Positions 15,539 to 24,939 of a stretch of DNA of 55,082 nt are shown here, one piece after another (position 1 is the stretch's first letter; each line of letters begins with the position of its first letter). The stretch lies in assembly GCA_020849855.1 (NCBI GenBank), contig JADZFO010000036.1, positions 1 to 55,082 on the forward strand. The letters run 5' to 3'. The DNA is from a bacterium (GTDB lineage: Bacteria; 4484-113; JAFGCY01). Under the pieces are notes generated by a model. That model saw only the letters and a program-made list of their open reading frames with translations, had not been told where the DNA came from and made no database searches. A program made the translations under genes and the position numbers.

Positions 15539-16723
15539 GTGCCAGTCATCAGCGTCATCAATCGTACAGTTCAGATCATTGCTCTCGCAGCAGTTGGCAT
15601 CCAGCTATCTATTGCGTCGGTAAGTATTGCTGCACGGGCGCAGAACTTTGAAGAGGTACTACTCCCTGCAGAGAGCAAGATCTTTCCGATCCAAGATGAT
15701 GCAGTCATCTCCTACATGGAACGGAACCAGGTAGGCGCTTTCATGCCGGTTCCTCGGTTCCAGTCATCAAAAAGCTGGATGAGTTTGACGACTACTAGAA
15801 CTGGTATGGGCATAAGTTATGCAGTCGCCATACCTGGAGCACATGACTTGGCGGAGAGACTGATCTTGATTGAGGGTCCACCTATGGCAGAGGACTGGTC
15901 GGGCTCTGTCTTCACGTCCCAGTCAGCTCAATTCGAGCCTGATGAGTACGATCTCTTCACTGAGAACGAGTTAGGAATATGGGGCTTCAATTCAGATTCA
16001 AATACACTGAGCCTGTTAAGGGACCAAGTACTTAGCATTCCCCTGACCTTTTCAACGGACGGAACTGTAGTAGCCCTGCGCAGTTCTGATAGCGGCTTTT
16101 GCTTTACTATGAGGGACGGTTCATGCCGCAATCAAACTAACTGTTTCCTCTTGGATAGTTCTTTCCTCAGGGGGCATGGCAATGATTTGCCACCAAGCTT
16201 GGAGTTGGTAGATACCATACGCAGACCTACTGCAGGTTGGACGGCACCAAGACTGTTTCAACACCTAGATACTATCCAAGCATCAATGTACACGAGCTTG
16301 GACAATGGTGGTCTGGTCATAGATGTTTATGAGCTCAGGCTGGACGAACTTGATGGATTTGTGCTGCATGGCTCATATACAGTATCTGCTGAGTTGCTCA
16401 AGCGATACGATCGCCCAGCCCTGGACAGTTCTCTTCTCGCCTCGCTGCCTTTGGTCTTTGGCCGACTTAACAAGGGTGCAACACTGTGTTCAACCGTACA
16501 GATTACATATGTGAATGGCAATGAATTAAAGATTGCGGGCCTGGACGCCATACTTGCCCCACTTCTGACTGAGGGATGGACAAAAGTGTGTGAGCCTGAA
16601 TTTCTCTTAGATCAAGACACACTAATAGTTGTTCACTTACTTTATCGTAAGAGCTCTACGGGCCAGGGAGAATGTGCATTAGCATTGCTCCGACCAAGTC
16701 TCAAGGCAATGCTAATCGAGTGA
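15539..16723 (+). CDS. Secreted orphan protein of low G+C content, unknown function
   Basis: 394 residues from GTG 15539, which is preceded by AGGAGA at a good distance. An N-terminal hydrophobic stretch (about 10-33) ending near ARA-QN looks like a signal peptide. The rest is a mixed alpha/beta, Ser/Leu-rich sequence without a motif I recognise; four cysteines lie close together near residues 182-202 (GFCFTMRDGSCRNQTNC). Base composition and codon use are plainly lower in G+C than in the genes on either side, which suggests acquisition from another genome. No neighbouring mobility gene is visible. Confidence 0.6.
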   Translation: MPVISVINRTVQIIALAAVGIQLSIASVSIAARAQNFEEVLLPAESKIFPIQDDAVISYMERNQVGAFMPVPRFQSSKSWMSLTTTRTGMGISYAVAIPGAHDLAERLILIEGPPMAEDWSGSVFTSQSAQFEPDEYDLFTENELGIWGFNSDSNTLSLLRDQVLSIPLTFSTDGTVVALRSSDSGFCFTMRDGSCRNQTNCFLLDSSFLRGHGNDLPPSLELVDTIRRPTAGWTAPRLFQHLDTIQASMYTSLDNGGLVIDVYELRLDELDGFVLHGSYTVSAELLKRYDRPALDSSLLASLPLVFGRLNKGATLCSTVQITYVNGNELKIAGLDAILAPLLTEGWTKVCEPEFLLDQDTLIVVHLLYRKSSTGQGECALALLRPSLKAMLIE

Positions 16724-16791
16724 TCTCATATCTTTAGCGAGCCGACGAAGCCCTGCGTACAAAGCTGAGCTGAAAGCACTGGTACGGACGC

Positions 16792-16797
16792 TACACT
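16792..16797 (+). promoter_or_regulatory. -10 box of the class-V aminotransferase gene
   Basis: TACACT, six bases before ATG 16804. Confidence 0.45.
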
Positions 16798-16803
16798 CTT
16801 GGC

Positions 16804-18048
16804 ATGAGCACCCCATTCTTCCCTGAAGCCCCGCCTGCCCCGCCCGTGCAGGCGGTAGGCGATGAGGCATTCGAGGCCTTTCTGGCGGAGTATCGCGACA
16901 GCCAGCCGATTACAAGGAAGTTCACCTACCTGAACCATGCCAGCGTAGGCCCGCTGAGCGACTGGGTGATTGAGGCGGCCAACGAACATCTGCGGCAGCA
17001 GCAGATGGCGGAGACCGTGATTCAGCACGCCTGGTTTGACGGCTGGCGCCTGTGCCGCCAGCGCATGGGCGAGCTGATCGGGGCCGGGCGGCACGAGATC
17101 TGCCTGCACCCTAACACCAATGTCGCCGCGATCCGGGTCTTCAACTCGCTGCCGGTCAGCCCGGGCGATGAAGTGGTCTGCACCGCCGACGACTTTCCGA
17201 GCCTCTGGCACAGCGTTACGGAGCTGACCGCGCGCGGCGCCCGGCGCGTGCAGGCCCAGAGCAGCCGCGGCGACGGTATTGTCAGGGTCGAGGATGTGCT
17301 GGAGGCGATCACAGCGCGCACCACCGTGGTGGCTGTGTCATGGGTGAACTTCTTCCACGGCTATACGATGGACCTGGAGCTGCTGGGCCGCGAGTGCGGC
17401 GAGCGCGGCATCTGGCTGGTGGTTGACGCCATCCAGGGCCTTGGTGGACTGGCCATAGACATCAAGAAGACCGGCGTGCCCTTCTTCATCTGTAATGGCG
17501 CCAAGTGGATGCTCTCGCCGCTGGGCAGCGGCTTCATGTATGTCAGCGAGGACGTGCCGGCGGAGATCACGCCGCGCAGCGAGGGCTGGTTCAGCCTGGA
17601 GCTGAACCACCTAAAGTACACCGACCGCACTGTGAAGGCCAAGGCCAATGCCAACCGTTTCGGCACCGGAACCGTGGACTTCGCCGCCAACTTCGGACTG
17701 CGGCGCTCCTGTGAGATCTTCATGACGGCCGGGGCGCAGCGGGCCAGTGAACGCGCGCTGGGCCATGCCGACCGCCTGGACGAGCTGGCCCGCGAGCTGG
17801 AGATCCCCGTGTTCTCCGATCGCCGCTGCCATGACGGAAGCCTGGCCCCCTGGCGCAGCCCCATTGTGGGCCTGAACGTGAAGGACTACCCGGCGCTGTC
17901 TGAAGAACTCAGCGCGGCCAGCGTGGTCTTCAGCGTGCGCGAAGGCATCCTGCGGCTGAGCCCGCACTGGTACCTGAGCGATGCGGAGATCGGCCGCGTC
18001 TGCGACATCATCGCTTCGCACGTCCGCCAGCACAGCCCGGTGGCCTGA
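16804..18048 (+). CDS. Class-V PLP-dependent aminotransferase / cysteine desulfurase-like
   Basis: 414 residues, fold-type I PLP enzyme of the class-V group (cysteine desulfurases, isopenicillin N epimerase-like proteins). FTYLNHASVGPLS opens the domain; HPNTNVAAIRVFNSL is the phosphate-binding region; VVDAIQGLGG has the PLP-ring Asp; ICNGAKWMLSP has the Schiff-base Lys near residue 234. There is no SufS-type catalytic cysteine that I can point to and no suf or isc gene nearby, so the substrate is open. The start is leaderless-type. It converges on the lipoprotein cluster, with a short GC hairpin (18061-18077) between. Confidence 0.82.
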   Translation: MSTPFFPEAPPAPPVQAVGDEAFEAFLAEYRDSQPITRKFTYLNHASVGPLSDWVIEAANEHLRQQQMAETVIQHAWFDGWRLCRQRMGELIGAGRHEICLHPNTNVAAIRVFNSLPVSPGDEVVCTADDFPSLWHSVTELTARGARRVQAQSSRGDGIVRVEDVLEAITARTTVVAVSWVNFFHGYTMDLELLGRECGERGIWLVVDAIQGLGGLAIDIKKTGVPFFICNGAKWMLSPLGSGFMYVSEDVPAEITPRSEGWFSLELNHLKYTDRTVKAKANANRFGTGTVDFAANFGLRRSCEIFMTAGAQRASERALGHADRLDELARELEIPVFSDRRCHDGSLAPWRSPIVGLNVKDYPALSEELSAASVVFSVREGILRLSPHWYLSDAEIGRVCDIIASHVRQHSPVA

Positions 18049-18093
18049 ACAAAGGCAGCGCCAGCGGGCCGCGCTGGAATCTGAAAGCTCAGA

Positions 18094-21000
18094 CTACTCG
18101 GTGGTCGTCAGGCACTTGATCTCATCCGTCAGCCAGTCGTGGTAGATGATGTGCCAGCGGCCGTCCATTCCGACCAGCAGCTCAGGACGGTTCATGGTGC
18201 TCAGGCCGTCCGGCAGCGGCAGCTTTTCCCACTCGCCGAAATTGCTCCAGGCGAAGTAGGGGTCGGCGCCGCCCAGGGGGCTGATCAGCATGGCTGCCGA
18301 GAGCCCCGGTGTATCCGTAACACTGACGGTCCGGCGCAGGTCCTGGGAAAAGAATGACGTGAAGGGATTCTCGTTGTCCTTGAATTCCAGGCTGAGCTGC
18401 CCGAGGATGTCCGCTTCCACTGTGGCGACATTCAAGAAGGGACCCTGGGCGATCGCGAAGATCTCAGAAGGCAGCACGCTGCCAAAGAGGCCCAGATCCA
18501 CCTTACGCAGATACACAGCACCATCCATGACCCGGCCCGCCGTATCCTGGGAGGTGAGCAGGTCAAAGGGCGGTCCGCTGCTGAACACGATGTCATAGAG
18601 CTCGTCGACAAAGTCATCGCCGCGCTTGTGCAGGCACGGACTGCTTTGCCAGGGGTTGGCCCCGCCGCGCAGCAGGATCTGGTGGCTGTTGGATCCGCTG
18701 GTATTTGCGCCGGCCCAGACCTTGTCCATCCCGATCATGTCACTGCTGGAGATGACACCATTGGTCTGGTTCACTTCGCGGTTCTCGATTGTGCCCGCAA
18801 CCTCATCAAAGTAGGACCAGGTGACCGTGTCTGAAAGGCTGATGCCACCAAGGAAGGGGAACTGCACCGAGGGATGTGCAATTGGCGCAACCTCGTTGGA
18901 CAGGTTGTTTGTCATCGGGTCCCAGAAGTCCAGCTGGATCGTGCCCAGCGCATTGGGGTTGTTGATGGAAAAGTAAACCTCGCCGCCGCTTTGTGCAGCG
19001 ATGTCTATTGAGGACATGAAGGCCCAGGGCAGCGGCATGTCCGTCCAGCCGGTCCCGTTGTTGTTACCCAGATAGTGCCGCGGAGCCCCAAGGCGATCCA
19101 GATAGACGACATGCAGCCCGTCGCTGCCAGCCGCGCCGCGCAGCTGCATGCCATTGGCCGGCCGCGCGTCAAAGGCCTTCAGCACAGAACTGTTGTCCCC
19201 AGGCCGCAGATCCATCAGGCGGACATTGTTGCCGGCATCGCGATCCAGGGCATAGATCTGCCCCGGCTCGGCGCCGTGGATGATGGTCGTGTCCTTGCCG
19301 CCGGTGCCGAGCTCAGCGGGGGTGTTCCGCTGCTGCCAGAAGCTGCCGTCGTGCTCATAAAGGGCGGAGTAGCCGGTGTCCACTGAGGCGTAGATATAGC
19401 GGGTGCCGTGTGCAAAGCGCAGGTCAAAGGGGGCGAAGTTCGCCACCGTGTTGTCCATCAGCTCCTCGACGCTCCAGGCCAGGCCGTCGTACTCGCGGTA
19501 GCGGATGCGGCCGCCGAAGATGTAGGCGACTGCTGGCTCGCCGGTCGCCGGGTTGATCTCCAGGTCGATGCAGTCACTGGAGCTACCCGCCAGAGCTCCG
19601 GAGCCGACCACGCTGTTTGAGTCCAGGCTCCAGCGCCGCCACTGCAGGCTCATGGTATCGCCGAAGACGATGTCGATGGCGTTGGCCCCGGCGTTGTAAA
19701 CCGCTGCCACAGCTTCCGAGCCGGGCAGGCCGACGACAGGGACTTCCTCCACGCCTATGCCACCCAGCAGCCGTGACACGGTGACATCGTAGGTGCCGAC
19801 GTTCTCCCTCATCGTAACCATATAGAGACTGGATCCGTCGGTAACGGCAGAGCCACGGCTTAGACCAGTGCAGCTGCAGGCGACACCACCGCCGAAGGGG
19901 ACTGTAATGCCTTGATCCTCGTTCCAGGTGATGATAAGGAGCTGATTGACTGCCGCCAGCGGCATCACCATGCTGCCCTGATAGTTGATCGGTTCCTCGA
20001 CTGTTTCAGGTGTCTGGATAGACCAGATCCTGTGCGGGGTCAGCGTGCCGCCGGGCAGACCCGTGTAGATGACCATGGCGTTGGAGACGGCGTCGTGCCC
20101 GAAGAGCGCCACTCTCTGGTTGTCCGGCATGTAGCGCATGCGGCTGGCAAAGAGTCTGCTCCAGCCGCCCGGCTGGGCGCCTGAGACCGTGATGGGAGCG
20201 CTCTCCCAGCGGGGGAAGACCTTGACCGGCAGATTGCACTCAGTGCTCTTGCCATTGGACTCCACAGTCAGTTCAAGCTGATAGCAGCCCGGATGGAGCT
20301 TGGCGGTCTGGATCAGGTCAGGGCTGTTAGCCAGGTCCTGCCCGCCATAGCTTGAAACGATGCAGGCAGTCAGCGCCGTGCCGTCAGGGTCGTAGGAACC
20401 CGTGAAGTCGAAGGACACTTCAGTGGCTCCCTCGAAGGGGCCGGCGTTGAAGTTCACACGCAGGACCGGCGGCGTGTCGGACATCGGGTCGAGTCCGTCA
20501 AGCGCGCTGGTGGTGTATGCGCGGTTGCCGCTGGTGTCCACACTGCAAACCCGGTAACGGTACAGGCTGCCCCCGAGGAGGTCTTCGTCGAGCCAGTTGT
20601 TCTGGAAAAAATCCACCGGAGTCAGAGCGACAAAGTCCCCGCCGAAGTGCGGTGCACGTTCGAGGATATAGCCGGCAAAGTCCGCATCGAAGTAGCTTGC
20701 AGAGTGTTCCCATCTGAGCAGCAGACCGCTGGAGCCGCCATCGGTTTCCAGACCCGAAGGGGGAAATGGCGCGTCTTCGCCGCCGTTAACCCCGATCTCA
20801 AGCCCGCTGAGCACCAGCAGGCTGCCTTCCGGCGACAGGACCATGAAGCGGGCCTGCCGGCTGGAAGAGATGTAGTCGTGCAGCCCGCCGGGGTTGCCGG
20901 CAAAGGGAATCTCATCCTGGGCGCTGGCCGTAAAGGGACCGCTGAAGATCCAGCGGCGCGACTCATAGTTGGCGAAGGCGACATAGTAGGGTTCGCCGCT

Positions 21001-21417
21001 GCCTTCCACCTGCACCTTGAGGTCAGTGGGGTAGGTCCCAACCGGGAAGTCGCGCAGGCCATAGAGGCCGTAGGCATAGGGCCCGATGCCGCTGGCAGCG
21101 CGCTTGCCGCCCGGGATTACTGCCAGGTTCAGCGCGTCAAGGTCCTGCAGCAGGTCGATCCTGCGGTAGCCAGGCCCCGTGATGCTTGTACTGCGGTCGC
21201 CGGCAATATCCTGCGAGTCGAGGGCAGGCAGGGTTGCCCCCCTGAACTGCTGTGGAATGGCTTCCTGGGCCGGCTGCATTGCAGGTCCATTCTGCGGGCC
21301 GGCAACATCCGGTCCAGACCCGCCCGCACCGCAGGCTGAGAGCAGCAGTGTGACCAGGAGCAGGAAGATGGCCCTGCAGACCGAATTTACGCGCGCACTT
21401 GGCGAAGCTTGACTCAT
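18094..21417 (-). CDS. Large surface lipoprotein, paralogue A (FN3-like, PKD-like and propeller-like regions)
   Basis: 1107 residues. Lipobox LLSAC (Cys29). After a Gly/Pro-rich linker come SVTGPGY-type (here SITGPGYRRIDL) and a beta-rich domain, an FN3-like domain (about 220-305, ending in YRYRVCSVDTSGNRAY), a PKD-like domain with FTGSYDPDGT (about 310-400), and roughly 650 residues of repeated beta-strand units such as YNAGANAIDIVFGDT and INPATGEPAVAYIFGGRIRY, which suggest a beta-propeller. The C-terminus has NRPELLVGMDGRWHIIYHDW. It is the last of three tandem paralogues, read leftward; AAGGAG lies seven bases before ATG 21417. Binding or adhesion at the cell surface is likely; function unknown. 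Confidence 0.7.
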   Translation of the reverse strand: MSQASPSARVNSVCRAIFLLLVTLLLSACGAGGSGPDVAGPQNGPAMQPAQEAIPQQFRGATLPALDSQDIAGDRSTSITGPGYRRIDLLQDLDALNLAVIPGGKRAASGIGPYAYGLYGLRDFPVGTYPTDLKVQVEGSGEPYYVAFANYESRRWIFSGPFTASAQDEIPFAGNPGGLHDYISSSRQARFMVLSPEGSLLVLSGLEIGVNGGEDAPFPPSGLETDGGSSGLLLRWEHSASYFDADFAGYILERAPHFGGDFVALTPVDFFQNNWLDEDLLGGSLYRYRVCSVDTSGNRAYTTSALDGLDPMSDTPPVLRVNFNAGPFEGATEVSFDFTGSYDPDGTALTACIVSSYGGQDLANSPDLIQTAKLHPGCYQLELTVESNGKSTECNLPVKVFPRWESAPITVSGAQPGGWSRLFASRMRYMPDNQRVALFGHDAVSNAMVIYTGLPGGTLTPHRIWSIQTPETVEEPINYQGSMVMPLAAVNQLLIITWNEDQGITVPFGGGVACSCTGLSRGSAVTDGSSLYMVTMRENVGTYDVTVSRLLGGIGVEEVPVVGLPGSEAVAAVYNAGANAIDIVFGDTMSLQWRRWSLDSNSVVGSGALAGSSSDCIDLEINPATGEPAVAYIFGGRIRYREYDGLAWSVEELMDNTVANFAPFDLRFAHGTRYIYASVDTGYSALYEHDGSFWQQRNTPAELGTGGKDTTIIHGAEPGQIYALDRDAGNNVRLMDLRPGDNSSVLKAFDARPANGMQLRGAAGSDGLHVVYLDRLGAPRHYLGNNNGTGWTDMPLPWAFMSSIDIAAQSGGEVYFSINNPNALGTIQLDFWDPMTNNLSNEVAPIAHPSVQFPFLGGISLSDTVTWSYFDEVAGTIENREVNQTNGVISSSDMIGMDKVWAGANTSGSNSHQILLRGGANPWQSSPCLHKRGDDFVDELYDIVFSSGPPFDLLTSQDTAGRVMDGAVYLRKVDLGLFGSVLPSEIFAIAQGPFLNVATVEADILGQLSLEFKDNENPFTSFFSQDLRRTVSVTDTPGLSAAMLISPLGGADPYFAWSNFGEWEKLPLPDGLSTMNRPELLVGMDGRWHIIYHDWLTDEIKCLTTTE

Positions 21418-21501
21418 CGCTGAACTCCTTGCGAACCCAGTCAGGCTAGCGGCAGACTGGACGCAGCAATTATGACCTGAACTTCGACCCGAATCAAAGT
21501 G

Positions 21502-24500
21502 TCACTCCGTGCTGAGACACTTGATCGCGCCTGTCTGCCAATCGAAATAGACAATGTGCCATCTGCCATCTGTGCCGCAGAGCAGCTCCGGCCGGTTGCA
21601 GTTTCTCAGGGCCGGGGGCATTGGCAGTTCTTCCCATTCGCCGAAGTTGCTCCAGCGCATACGCATCTTGCCACCGCCGAGGCTGCTGGTCAGCTCGACA
21701 CCAGTGATGCTGGACGCCTCCATGACGCTGACAGTCTTGCGCGGGTCACGAGCGAAAAGCAGCTGCAGGTCATTGTCGAAGTCGGAGATCGTCAGCTGCG
21801 CTTCATTGAAGGGGTTTGAATCCAGAGTTGCACTTCCCAGGAAGGGCCCCTGGGCCAGCAGATAGTGGTCGAACACCAGATAGGCGGAGATTACCGGGCC
21901 CAGGGAAAAGCGCGAGAGCACAGAGGCCCCGTCAAAGCCACGGCCGCGCACCTCGTCATTGGTAACCAGATCCAGCGGCGGGCCGCTGACCAGCGCCATA
22001 TCAAAGATGCTCTCGACATTGCCCGTACCCGGCTTGTTGACTTCGAACTTACCATCCCAGGGATCGGGTCCGCCTCGCAGCAGCATGATCTTCTCAGCAC
22101 CTTCCCGCGAGGCTGCTCCGTTCCAAAGCTGGCTCATGCCGATGTTGCTGGTGCTCATACCCAGGCCGTTGTTCTGGTTGATGTTGTTGGCAGTAAGATC
22201 GCCCGTGACGTCATCAAAGTAGAACCAGGCCAGATCTGTAGAGCTGGGCGACCAGCCGATGAAGGGCCACTGCGAGGGCGGGCCGGCGAAGACGTTGGCC
22301 TGGTTCACGAGGGACTCCGTTCCCGGGTCCCAGAACTCCAGGCGCCGGTTGCCGCCGAAGTCCGCGTTGTTGAAGGACAGGTAAACCTCTCCGTCGGACT
22401 GGGCCCCGATGTCCACCGAGGTGGCGAAAAGGATGCCGGGGTCTTCGCTGGTCCAGGCCGTCCCGTCATTCGCGCCCTTGTAGTGATAGGGCTTGCCGTT
22501 GCCGTCCATGAAGACCAGGTGCAGGCCGTCGCCGCCGCCGGCGCCGCGCAGCTGGAAGCCGGTGCCAAGCCGCGGATCCCAGTTCTCAAGCACACTGCCT
22601 GAATCGCCCGGCAGGAGGCTGAAGAAGAAGCAGGCGCCGCCTGGGTCTTCACCGGCTGCCAGGATCTCGTCTGCCGCCGGGCCGGGGATTATGCTGCTGT
22701 GATAGCCGGTGGGGTCGAGTTCTGCAGGCGTGTTGCGCTGGACCCAGGCCGGACCACCATCGTATTCATAGAGCGCACTCAGGCCAGTGTCCACATCCAT
22801 CATGCAGTAGCGCTTGCCATGGGCAAAGAGCAGGTCGAAGGGCGCATAGTTGGTGAAGCTGTTGTCGACGAGTTCCTCGGGCGACCAGCTTGCGCCGTCA
22901 AACTCACGGTAGCGTACCCGGTCGTTGAAGATGTAGCACAGCGCCGGCTCACCGGTGGCAGGATTGATCTCAATGTCGACGCAGTTGCTGGCGTTGGCGG
23001 TGATGTTGTCGCTGTCGACGATGCTGTCGCTGTCCAGGCTCCAGCGGAACCACTCCGTGCTGATGGTGTCGGAGTAGGCGACATCTATCGCGTTGGCCCC
23101 CGGGTTATAGACCGCTGAGACCGTGTCAACGGCAACCAGGGCTGCGAACATCGGCGAACTGGCTGCCGGGTTATCCAGCAGCGGGGTGAGCACGATGTCA
23201 TGCAGCCCGGCGGTCTCGTCGCTGGTCACCGCGTAACAGGTCGAGCCGTCACTGACTACCGACCCGCGGTTGTAGAAAGCCGCTGAGCAGGCTGAGCTGG
23301 TGTCGACTGCCGCAGTGCCGCCTTCCGGTGTCCAGGCGATGTTAAGCTGGGTGCCCTGAAAGATGACCGGGATTATCAGGCTGCCCTTGTGCAGGACCGG
23401 TTCCTCAATCTCGTCGGGGTAGCCAAAGCAGTAGACGCGGTCAAGGCTCAGGTTGCCTCCCGGCTCACCATAGTAAATGACCAGGGCGGAAGAGAGCGTG
23501 TCATAGCCGATTAGGGCTATGCGTGCGCCGTCATCGAGATGGGCCAGGCGGGCGTGGTCGAGGCGCATGCTGAGACCAGCGGCAGGCGGGGCGACGGTGA
23601 TCGGCGTGTCCTTCCAGCGTGGCCGGGCCTTGATCTCAAAGTCCGCACTGGTTGACGTGCCGTTGCTGACGACGCTGAGTTGCAGCAGCAGGCAGCCCGG
23701 AGGCAGGTCAACACTGAAGTTCGCGGCTGGGCTGACAAAGGGCGAGTCGAGTCCAGGATAGTTGACCCGGTACTCATCTATCGGAGTACCGTCAGGGTCA
23801 AAAGACTCGCTGAAATCGACAGCGAATGCGACCGGCGCCTCAAAGGGCCCATTGTCAAAGTCAACCCGCAGGACCGGTGGTGTGTCCACGCCGGCCATGC
23901 GGCCAACAGTAGTTGTATTGCTATAGGAGCGATTAGCGCTGGTGTCCACGGTCGCCACGCGGTAGCGGTAGCGCAGTTCCGGATCCCCCGTGCCATCGAA
24001 ATAAGTCGTGTCCTCAGATGGGCCTGCGCTGATCTGGACAAAGTCCCCGCTCAGCAGCGGAGCCCGCTCCACCAGATAGCCGTTGAAGTCCGCTTCCTGC
24101 CAGCTGCGCGAATGCTGCCACTTGAGGACGATGCCAACTTCGCCGGATTCGCCGCTGACGAGTACAGGCATGGGTGCGCCTGCGCCGCCGTCAACGCCCA
24201 GCTCCAGGCCCGAAAGCACCACGGCCTGATCCGGCTGCACCGCGATCATGAAAAGCGAGCGGCCGTCCGCCGAGACATAGTCCCGCAGGCCGGCGGCCTT
24301 GCCGGTGAAGGGAAGCTCGACCTGGGCGCTGGCCGTAAAGGGACCGTTGAAGGTCCAGCGCTGCTCGGCGAAATCCGCGAAGGCGACCCAGTATTCCTGG
24401 TCTGTCGTGTCGACTGTGACCTTCAGGTCCGTCGGAAAACTGTCTGACGGATAGCTGTCGAGCCCGTAGACAGCCCAGGCGAATGGGGGCAGGTTGTTGT

Positions 24501-24849
24501 TGGCCAGCTTGCCACCAGGGATGCTCGCGAAGTTGACTGCAAAGATATAGCGCCGCGGCTCGATGATCTCGTAACCTGGGCCGGTGACACTGCTGCCGCG
24601 GAACTGCTCCAGCATCTGGTCGATCCCGGGCATTGCCGCGCGGGGCATGGGCGGTTCGGGGGCCAGCTGCGGCACAGCGCGTGGGCCCAGGCCGGGTATG
24701 GACTGATCCACTGACTGCGGGCTGCCGGATACGGGCAGTTCAGGCTGCGCGGCCTGCCGGCCACCGCAGGCTGCAAGCGCCGCAGCCAGCAGAATGGTGA
24801 GCAGCGCGAGGATTGTGCACTTCAATGCGCGGCAAGGCCAGAAGCTCAT
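21502..24849 (-). CDS. Large surface lipoprotein, paralogue B
   Basis: 1115 residues with the same order of parts as its neighbours: lipobox LAAC (Cys28), SVTGPGYEIIEPRRY, ASAQVELPFTGKAAGLRDYV, an FN3-like unit ending in YRYRVATVDTSANRSY, a PKD-like unit with DFSESFDPDGT, propeller-like repeats (YNPGANAIDVAYSDT, INPATGEPALCYIFNDRVRY) and a C-terminal NRPELLCGTDGRWHIVYFDW. Paralogue A is closest to it: runs of identical nucleotides are seen, for example around 20925 and 24325. GGAGG lies four bases before ATG 24849. Only 84 bases separate it from paralogue A, so the two are probably cotranscribed. Confidence 0.7.
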   Translation of the reverse strand: MSFWPCRALKCTILALLTILLAAALAACGGRQAAQPELPVSGSPQSVDQSIPGLGPRAVPQLAPEPPMPRAAMPGIDQMLEQFRGSSVTGPGYEIIEPRRYIFAVNFASIPGGKLANNNLPPFAWAVYGLDSYPSDSFPTDLKVTVDTTDQEYWVAFADFAEQRWTFNGPFTASAQVELPFTGKAAGLRDYVSADGRSLFMIAVQPDQAVVLSGLELGVDGGAGAPMPVLVSGESGEVGIVLKWQHSRSWQEADFNGYLVERAPLLSGDFVQISAGPSEDTTYFDGTGDPELRYRYRVATVDTSANRSYSNTTTVGRMAGVDTPPVLRVDFDNGPFEAPVAFAVDFSESFDPDGTPIDEYRVNYPGLDSPFVSPAANFSVDLPPGCLLLQLSVVSNGTSTSADFEIKARPRWKDTPITVAPPAAGLSMRLDHARLAHLDDGARIALIGYDTLSSALVIYYGEPGGNLSLDRVYCFGYPDEIEEPVLHKGSLIIPVIFQGTQLNIAWTPEGGTAAVDTSSACSAAFYNRGSVVSDGSTCYAVTSDETAGLHDIVLTPLLDNPAASSPMFAALVAVDTVSAVYNPGANAIDVAYSDTISTEWFRWSLDSDSIVDSDNITANASNCVDIEINPATGEPALCYIFNDRVRYREFDGASWSPEELVDNSFTNYAPFDLLFAHGKRYCMMDVDTGLSALYEYDGGPAWVQRNTPAELDPTGYHSSIIPGPAADEILAAGEDPGGACFFFSLLPGDSGSVLENWDPRLGTGFQLRGAGGGDGLHLVFMDGNGKPYHYKGANDGTAWTSEDPGILFATSVDIGAQSDGEVYLSFNNADFGGNRRLEFWDPGTESLVNQANVFAGPPSQWPFIGWSPSSTDLAWFYFDDVTGDLTANNINQNNGLGMSTSNIGMSQLWNGAASREGAEKIMLLRGGPDPWDGKFEVNKPGTGNVESIFDMALVSGPPLDLVTNDEVRGRGFDGASVLSRFSLGPVISAYLVFDHYLLAQGPFLGSATLDSNPFNEAQLTISDFDNDLQLLFARDPRKTVSVMEASSITGVELTSSLGGGKMRMRWSNFGEWEELPMPPALRNCNRPELLCGTDGRWHIVYFDWQTGAIKCLSTE

Positions 24850-24939
24850 GGTTCCTCCAGCGCGGGCCAGTCGAGCCGCGCGAGATGCATATGGCAGGCG
24901 TCCATGCCTGTTTACAGCGATGCAGTGTCCGGCACCAGT

